DNA of 8,773 nucleotides from Chloroflexota bacterium. GTDB taxonomy: Bacteria > Chloroflexota > Limnocylindria > Limnocylindrales > CSP1-4. The DNA lies in the NCBI GenBank assembly GCA_027457005.1, contig DAIDTV010000050.1:1-8773 (forward strand). Direction: 5' to 3'. The translations under genes were made by a program, and so were the position numbers. The notes under the pieces were generated by a model that was not told the origin of the DNA, searched no databases, and saw only the letters and a program-made list of their open reading frames with translations. This document shows positions 5,045 through 8,773 of this stretch, piece after piece (positions within the stretch are counted from its first letter, which is position 1; every line of letters starts with the position of its first letter).

Positions 5045-5467
5045 TCAGCTCCCGGCGACGAACCGGTCGAGCGCGGCGCGGTCCCCGGCGGACAGCCGGC
5101 CGTCGCGCGACTTCATCCCGAGGACCGGTTCCGGCGTGCGGCCGCGCAGCTCGGCCTTCATGCGCCCGAACATGCTGCCCGTGGCGATCTGGTAGGTCGT
5201 GAAGAGGCCCACCCGTCCACGGACCCGTGGAAGGTCGCGCGCGAACGCCACCCAGGGCTGGTCGGGATGCTGCGCGATCACGAACAGCCCGTTCGTCCAG
5301 CACCCGAGCAGGAGCAGGTCGACGTCCCCGAGGGCCGCCATGTCGCAGTCCCCGATGGAGCCGACCGTCGCGTCGATGCCGTGTTCCTGGAGGTGCGCCC
5401 CGATCTCCTCGGCGTAGCGGCGGGTCTTCCCGGTCCGGCTCCGGTAGACGACCGCGGCCGTCGTCAT
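5045..5467 (-). CDS. Flavodoxin-like protein (FMN-binding fold)
   Basis: A 140-residue single-domain flavodoxin-fold protein. The N-terminal AAVVYRSRTGKTRRYAEEIG (residues 4-23) is the phosphate-binding loop that grips FMN (S10-x-T12-G13-K14-T15). LLLLGCWTNGLF in mid-chain is the first isoalloxazine loop, and VGLFTTYQIATGSMFGRM the strand and loop after it. Length fits short-chain flavodoxins, which carry electrons between redox enzymes. The redox partner is unknown. ATG 5467 follows GGAGAA on the minus strand. It lies downstream of the CoA-binding protein gene, 103 bases apart, with 27-bp tandem repeats in the gap. The pair may be an operon, but the repeat tract could equally hold its own promoter. 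Confidence 0.85.
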   Translation of the reverse strand: MTTAAVVYRSRTGKTRRYAEEIGAHLQEHGIDATVGSIGDCDMAALGDVDLLLLGCWTNGLFVIAQHPDQPWVAFARDLPRVRGRVGLFTTYQIATGSMFGRMKAELRGRTPEPVLGMKSRDGRLSAGDRAALDRFVAGS

Positions 5468-5488
5468 CGGGCGCTTCTCCGCGGGGGC

Positions 5489-5569
5489 GTCGTCGCGCGG
5501 AGTCGCGGCACGCGGGTCGTCGCGCGGTAAGCAGCTGCGCGGGTCGTCGCGCGGAGTCGCCGTGCGCGC
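5489..5569. repeat. Three 27-bp tandem repeats between the CoA-binding and flavodoxin genes
   Basis: Copies at 5489-5515, 5516-5542 and 5543-5569 each begin with GTCGTCGCGCGG. Copies one and three agree at 23 of 27 positions; copy two diverges in its second half. The array ends one base before the stop codon (5571-5573) of the CoA-binding gene and fills most of the 103-bp gap. An open minus-strand frame reads through it as nine-residue Arg/Thr-rich repeats, but that frame lies out of phase over the neighbouring gene and is not taken as coding. Confidence 0.85.
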
Positions 5570-5570
5570 G

Positions 5571-6041
5571 TCACTTCGGGTAGCTCCCGGTCAGCTTCTT
5601 CGCGAACGCGTGCACCCCGTGGAAGAACGGCGTTCCCGGCAGGAACATGTACGGGCAGTAGCCGGCCACGACCCCCATCCCGTTCGCCTCGCAGAATCCG
5701 ACCGCGGCAGGACTCACGCTCCCGGCGCCGCCGCCGGCCCCGCGGTGCATCCAGATGCGCGTCACGCCCGCCTCCGCGCAGTCGTGGACGACCCGGTCGG
5801 TCACGTGGGGCGGCGTCATGATCAGCACGCCCTCGACCGGCGGGACGATGTCCTGAACCCGCGCGAAGCACGGCTGCCCGTCGAGCCGGTCGGTGGCAGG
5901 GTTCACCGGCACGGCCTCGTACCGCCGCTGGCGCAGCTCCTGCCAGAGCACGTTCGAGAAGTGCTTCGGGTCGCGTGACACGCCCACGACCGCGATGCGT
6001 TTCAGCGCCCAGAACTCGTCGATCTGCCGTTTCGTCGTCAC
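5571..6041 (-). CDS. CoA-binding domain protein (YccU-like Rossmann fold)
   Basis: A 156-residue protein of the CoA_binding_2 type, a stand-alone relative of the CoA-binding domain of succinyl-CoA synthetase alpha. After MTTKRQIDEFWALK comes the nucleotide/CoA-binding loop RIAVVGVSRDPKHFSN (residues 15-30). PVNPATDRLDGQPCFARVQD and the conserved VLIMTPPHVTDRVVHDCAEA helix follow, then GVTRIWMHRGAGGG, and a CPYMFLPGTPFFHGVHAF ending. The family is widespread, but its physiological role is poorly defined. GTG 6041 follows a GGAGGGAGAGAG purine run on the minus strand; the frame extends upstream to 6428, but that part overlaps the divergent small gene and does not resemble the family. It is probably transcribed with the flavodoxin gene. 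Confidence 0.9.
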   Translation of the reverse strand: MTTKRQIDEFWALKRIAVVGVSRDPKHFSNVLWQELRQRRYEAVPVNPATDRLDGQPCFARVQDIVPPVEGVLIMTPPHVTDRVVHDCAEAGVTRIWMHRGAGGGAGSVSPAAVGFCEANGMGVVAGYCPYMFLPGTPFFHGVHAFAKKLTGSYPK

Positions 6042-6279
6042 GGCTCTCTCCCTCCGCCGGCCGGCCCCTCCACAGCTGCCGATGACGCTACGAGCCCTGC
6101 CCGCGAACTGGCGAGTGCCGGTCGGCCCCGAGTGCGCGCTGCGGCGATGGACGCCGGGCGACGTTCGACCGCGAAACCGGCCGGGCAGCATTGCGAAACC
6201 AGCCCGGGCAACCCGTCGTAATGTTCCGAGGGCGGCACGATCGAACTGAAGGCGAAGCGACGCCCCCCTGGGGGATCCG
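6042..6279. other. Divergent intergenic region with a 22-bp direct repeat
   Basis: No gene is seen between the divergent starts at 6041 (minus) and 6280 (plus). GCGAAACC plus a following GC-rich block recurs at 6171-6187 and 6193-6210, a period of 22 bases or about two helical turns. TAATGT at 6219-6224 is a possible plus-strand -10 box for the 6280 gene; its -35 is unclear. On the minus strand TAGCGT (6083-6088) is a weak -10 candidate for the CoA-binding gene. Both promoter calls are tentative. Confidence 0.35.
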
Positions 6280-6474
6280 ATGCGGACGTCTCGGCTCGGG
6301 CTTGCGGTGGTGGTGTTCCTGGTCGGCGCCCTGTGGGTCGGCCAGGGGACCGGCGTGGTCGGAGGCAGCGCGATGACCGGCAGCTCGTTCTGGGGGATCG
6401 TGGGCGTCATCCTCGTGCTCGGTGCCATCGGGCTCGTCGTCGTCGAGTGGAGACGATCGCCGGCCCGGAGGTAG
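6280..6474 (+). CDS. Small two-helix membrane protein
   Basis: A 64-residue inner-membrane protein. Residues 5-22 (RLGLAVVVFLVGALWVGQ) and 37-56 (FWGIVGVILVLGAIGLVVVE) are two clear membrane helices joined by a short Gly-rich loop containing GSAMTGSSFW. The chain ends in basic WRRSPARR, which favours a cytoplasmic C-terminus. WVGQGTG...GSAMTG followed by FW is a pattern I associate with small uncharacterised actinobacterial membrane proteins. ATG 6280 has GGGGG at 6270-6274 as ribosome binding site. It precedes the glycosyltransferase gene by about 140 bases, which include a separate promoter candidate, so co-transcription is uncertain. Function unknown. Confidence 0.75.
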   Translation: MRTSRLGLAVVVFLVGALWVGQGTGVVGGSAMTGSSFWGIVGVILVLGAIGLVVVEWRRSPARR

Positions 6475-6545
6475 CCCGGGCGTCCCGGCCCGTTGCGCCG
6501 TTCGTCCTCGCGCGACTCGTCGCCACCGGGACGGCAGCGCAGTCA

Positions 6546-6574
6546 TGGTCACCCGGCCGGCGGCAGGGTAGGTT
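6546..6574 (+). promoter_or_regulatory. Candidate promoter of the glycosyltransferase gene
   Basis: TGGTCA (6546-6551), 17 bases, then TAGGTT (6569-6574). The -10 box matches the TAGRxT-type consensus and the -35 matches TTGACA at four of six positions. It predicts a leader of about 35 bases before ATG 6617. Confidence 0.4.
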
Positions 6575-6616
6575 GTGCGCCGGGGGCCGTGTCGACCCCG
6601 GGAGCCAGGAGGGGGC

Positions 6617-8236
6617 ATGTCAGTCGAGCGCGAGAACGCCACCGGCACGGCCGTTGCTGGCGCGTCCACCGGCCCGGCCACCACGGGCGCCTCCACCGCC
6701 GGCCCGTCCGCCACCGTCGCGTCCACCACCGGCCCGTCCGCCAACGTGGCCTCCACCGGGCCTGCCCCCATCGCCGCGAGCCCCATCGCGTGGGTGGGCG
6801 CGATCGCCGTCGCCGTCGTGGGAGTCCTCCTCGTCGTGTCACCCCTGTACGGCTTCCACCGCGACGAGCTCTACTTCATCGTGGCTGGGCGCCATCCCGC
6901 GCTCGGCTATCCCGACCAGCCGCCTCTCACTCCGCTCATGTCCGCCGCGGTCGTGTGGCTGCTCGGCCTGTCCCCCACGGCGATCCGGATCGTGCCGGCG
7001 CTGATCATCGGCGCCCTGGTGGTCGTCGCGGCCATGATCGCCCGCGACCTGGGTGGGTCGCGCCGGGCCCAGGTGCTGGCGGCGCTGACCCTTGCCCTGT
7101 CCGGTTACCTCGCGGCCGGCCACCTGGACAGCACGGCCACGTACGAGCTGCTGGCGTGCGGAGTCGCGCTGCTGCTCGTGATGCGGCTCCTGGGTGGCGC
7201 CGATCCACGGCTGTGGCTGGCGGTCGGCCTGGTGGGCGGCATCGGGCTTGAGAACAAGTACACGATCCTGTTCCTGGCGGCGGGGCTCGCGGCCGGCCTG
7301 GTGCTGGCCCGCCGCTGGGAGGTGTTCCGCTCGCCCTGGGCCTGGGGTGCCGTCGTACTGGCGCTGCTGATCTGGCTTCCCAACCTGGCCTGGCAGGTGG
7401 CCAACGGCCTGCCGCAGCTCCAGATGGCGGGAGGGATCGCGGGGAACGCGGGCGAGAACCGGGCGACCTTCGTGCCGCAGGTGCTGCTGCTCGCGGGGCC
7501 GTTGCTCTTCCCGGTGATGCTCGCCGGCGCCTGGTGGCTGCTGCGGTCCCCGGCTTCCCTGCCGTGGCGGACGGTCGGGTACGCCTTCGTGGTGACGCTC
7601 GTGCTCGTCTTTGCCACGGGCGGCAAGAGCTACTACGCGGTCGGCTACTTCCCGGTGCTGATGGCGGCCGGGGCGATCGTCCTCGACGGCTGGCTCTCGC
7701 GCGGCCGGGTGTGGCTGCGGGCCGGGGTGTTCGGGGTCGCGGCCGTCGTGTCGGGCGCGCTGGTGGCCGTGCTGGTCCTTCCGATCCTGCCGCCGGCGAC
7801 GATGGCGACCACCCCGATCCCGGTCGTCTACAAGGAGTCGGCCGAGCAGGTCGGCTGGCCGGCGCTGGTCTCAGCCGTGGAGGGGTCGGTCGCGCAGTTG
7901 CCCGCAGCGGACCGGTCGCGTGCGGTCATCGTGACCGCCAACTACGGCGAGGCGGGCGCGCTCGAGTTGCTCGGCTCCGGCCTTCCGCCGGTCTACTCCG
8001 GCCACACGGGCTTCTGGTACTGGGGTCCGCCGCCCGCCGACCGCACGGTGGTGGTGCTGGTCGGGCACTGGGATCCCGGGTACCGGACGTCGCTGTTCGG
8101 TCCCTGCACGAACGCTGGTGTGGTCGACAACGGGGTCGGGCTGGACAACCAGGAGCAGGGGGCCGGCATCTTCATCTGCCGGTCGCTGCCGATGGCGTGG
8201 CCGGCGCTCTGGCCGGAGCTGCGCAACTTCGGTTGA
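6617..8236 (+). CDS. GT39-like (ArnT/PMT-type) membrane glycosyltransferase
   Basis: A 539-residue GT-C-fold protein of the ArnT/protein-mannosyltransferase superfamily, which moves a sugar from a polyprenyl-phosphate donor to an acceptor on the outer face of the membrane. Start: ATG 6617, with AGGAGGGGG just upstream. Residues 1-55 are an unusual Ala/Ser/Thr/Gly/Pro-rich tail with a ten-residue repeat (ASTAGPSATV, ASTTGPSANV). Membrane helix 1 is at about 57-77. The first external loop then has YGFHRDELYF (D83-E84, the expected catalytic acidic pair) and LGYPDQPPLTP (D100), the hallmark of this bacterial group. About eleven more helices follow to about residue 400. A C-terminal domain of roughly 140 residues (TPIPVVYKESAEQVGWPALV, then VVVLVGHWDPGYRTS) is probably extracytoplasmic. 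Donor and acceptor are unknown. Confidence 0.9.
   Translation: MSVERENATGTAVAGASTGPATTGASTAGPSATVASTTGPSANVASTGPAPIAASPIAWVGAIAVAVVGVLLVVSPLYGFHRDELYFIVAGRHPALGYPDQPPLTPLMSAAVVWLLGLSPTAIRIVPALIIGALVVVAAMIARDLGGSRRAQVLAALTLALSGYLAAGHLDSTATYELLACGVALLLVMRLLGGADPRLWLAVGLVGGIGLENKYTILFLAAGLAAGLVLARRWEVFRSPWAWGAVVLALLIWLPNLAWQVANGLPQLQMAGGIAGNAGENRATFVPQVLLLAGPLLFPVMLAGAWWLLRSPASLPWRTVGYAFVVTLVLVFATGGKSYYAVGYFPVLMAAGAIVLDGWLSRGRVWLRAGVFGVAAVVSGALVAVLVLPILPPATMATTPIPVVYKESAEQVGWPALVSAVEGSVAQLPAADRSRAVIVTANYGEAGALELLGSGLPPVYSGHTGFWYWGPPPADRTVVVLVGHWDPGYRTSLFGPCTNAGVVDNGVGLDNQEQGAGIFICRSLPMAWPALWPELRNFG
6689..6775 (+). repeat. 30-bp in-frame tandem repeat in the glycosyltransferase N-terminus
   Basis: Units at 6689-6718 and 6719-6748, with a shorter degenerate third unit to about 6775, encode ASTAGPSATV, ASTTGPSANV and ASTGPAPI. 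The period preserves the reading frame. The segment precedes the first membrane helix and should be a flexible cytoplasmic tail. Confidence 0.75.
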
Positions 8237-8238
8237 CG

Positions 8239-8261
8239 GGCGGGCCGCACCCTGGCCCGCC
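8239..8261 (+). terminator. Strong hairpin terminator after the glycosyltransferase gene
   Basis: GGCGGGCC (8239-8246) pairs perfectly with GGCCCGCC (8254-8261) around a seven-base loop, starting three bases after the TGA at 8234-8236. It is an 8-bp all-GC stem with no U tract, as is often seen in actinobacteria. Confidence 0.6.
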
Positions 8262-8466
8262 ACACGGCCGCATCATGGCCGCGACGTGTTTCGGGCCGTG
8301 GTGGCCCGTCGTGTGCCGGGCCCCGTTGGCCACTGCATCCTGCAGGACTTGCGCCGGAGGCGTCCCGCCGCCGGGAATCGTCACTGCATCCTGCAGGACT
8401 TGCGCCGGAGGCGTCCCGCCGCCGGGAATCGCGGCTGCATCCTGCAGGACTTGCACCGGTAGAACG
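8262..8466. other. Intergenic stretch holding the 51-bp repeats
   Basis: Apart from the repeat array and a short GGCC-flanked palindrome near 8266-8280, I see no gene or RNA here. Open frames on both strands through this stretch are explained by high GC and by a repeat period divisible by three. Confidence 0.5.
8331..8459. repeat. 51-bp tandem repeat, two full copies plus a partial third
   Basis: Copy one (8331-8381) and copy two (8382-8432) are identical at 50 of 51 positions. A third copy (from 8433) matches for about 22 bases and then decays near 8459. Each full unit holds the palindrome CCTGCAGG (8339-8346 in copy one). It also holds a hairpin, CCGGAGGCG (8354-8362) against CGCCGCCGG (8366-8374), with one mismatch and a three-base loop. 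The period is a multiple of three, so several frames read through it as 17-residue repeats, but no frame has a good start or protein-like composition. The near-identity implies recent duplication or homogenisation. Confidence 0.92.
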
Positions 8467-8772
8467 CTACGGCTGTTTCGGGGCCGGCCCGAGACCCGGC
8501 GCCCCGCCTTCCTGGCCCGGCGGTTGCTCTGCGCGAGCCGGACGCCGTTCACGCGTGCTCGGCTGCCGATCCACCCCCGCGTCATAGCCGCGACGGACGC
8601 GCTCCGGGCCGCCGGGACCAGACTTACCGTTCCGCTGGTGCACGACTTGCAGGAAAGAGAAGGCGGCCAGCCGCGACCGGGGATCGGCGAGCCAGCCGGG
8701 TATCGTGCGTCCGTCGGCAGGGAACGCGGCGCGAAGAACGGCGGAGTGTGCGGCCAGCCGGGCGCGGTTCGT
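8467..8772 (-). CDS. Possible partial gene entering from the right edge (C-terminal part)
   Basis: An uninterrupted minus-strand frame of 101 codons runs from the right edge to TAG at 8467-8469 with no usable start inside, so the start would lie beyond the window. The first half reads as plausible protein: RARLAAHSAVLRAAF, then TIPGWLADPRSRLAAFSFLQ, which would form two or three amphipathic helices. The second half is Pro/Gly/Arg-rich and looks disordered or noncoding. I do not recognise a family, and third-position G/C is only moderately high. It ends just short of the 51-bp repeat array. This frame reads better than the others here, but the call is weak. Confidence 0.3.
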   Translation of the reverse strand, partial: TNRARLAAHSAVLRAAFPADGRTIPGWLADPRSRLAAFSFLQVVHQRNGKSGPGGPERVRRGYDAGVDRQPSTRERRPARAEQPPGQEGGAPGLGPAPKQP

Positions 8773-8773
8773 G

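Noticed and set aside
5464..5871. Minus-strand frame reading through the 27-bp repeats
   Set aside because: It overlaps the CoA-binding gene out of phase and its product is an Arg/Ala/Gly string; the openness comes from GC bias and the 27-bp period.
8331..8459. CRISPR array
   Set aside because: The units are contiguous with no unique spacers, and no cas genes are present.
8172..8585. Coding frame through the 51-bp repeats on either strand
   Set aside because: Several frames are open because the period is divisible by three; they overlap the glycosyltransferase end or lack a ribosome binding site and protein-like composition.
8638..8773. Plus-strand gene starting at GTG 8638
   Set aside because: No Shine-Dalgarno, Gly/Arg-rich translation, and the opposite strand reads more like protein.

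Overview
The window is very GC-rich, with strong G/C preference at third codon positions, frequent GTG starts and overlapping stop/start junctions. This points to a high-GC Gram-positive (actinobacterial) chromosome. Gene families fit: a DevR/DosR-like response regulator, a VapBC pair with a leaderless-looking antitoxin, and a large membrane glycosyltransferase (GT39-like). I cannot name a genus. There is no IS element, tRNA, rRNA or CRISPR array that I can support.

Layout. (1) 1-1538, minus strand: an agmatinase-family ureohydrolase followed, with a 4-bp GTGA overlap, by a cytoplasmic-looking polysaccharide-deacetylase-family enzyme that runs off the left edge. A promoter for the pair is visible near 1622-1649. 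(2) 1682-4150, plus strand: two short transcription units of small uncharacterised proteins ending in a DevR-like orphan response regulator. Unit one (1921-2494) has a short charged helical protein and a KOW/SH3-like protein. Unit two (2643-4124) has a zinc-ribbon protein, a protein with heptapeptide repeats, and the regulator. The two units are preceded by near-identical, ungapped promoter/leader elements (1682-1763 and 2504-2585). Each has a TACCGT -10 box and a hairpin whose base changes preserve pairing. (3) 4257-4987, plus: a VapBC toxin-antitoxin module whose predicted transcript starts at the antitoxin ATG. (4) 5045-6041, minus: a CoA-binding-domain protein and a flavodoxin-like protein, separated by three 27-bp tandem repeats. 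(5) 6280-8236, plus: a two-helix small membrane protein and a 539-residue GT39-like membrane glycosyltransferase with a strong hairpin after its stop. (6) 8237-8773: non-coding or weakly coding DNA with a nearly perfect 51-bp tandem repeat and a possible partial minus-strand gene entering from the right.

Functional reading. The agmatinase/deacetylase pair suggests guanidino-compound or polyamine metabolism. The central block is the most unusual part: five plus-strand genes in two units sharing one promoter/leader design, with a DevR-type regulator at the end and no histidine kinase in sight. It could be a small self-contained stress or dormancy regulon; that is inference. Short tandem repeats whose periods are multiples of three (15, 21, 27, 30 and 51 bp) recur at five places, inside and between genes.
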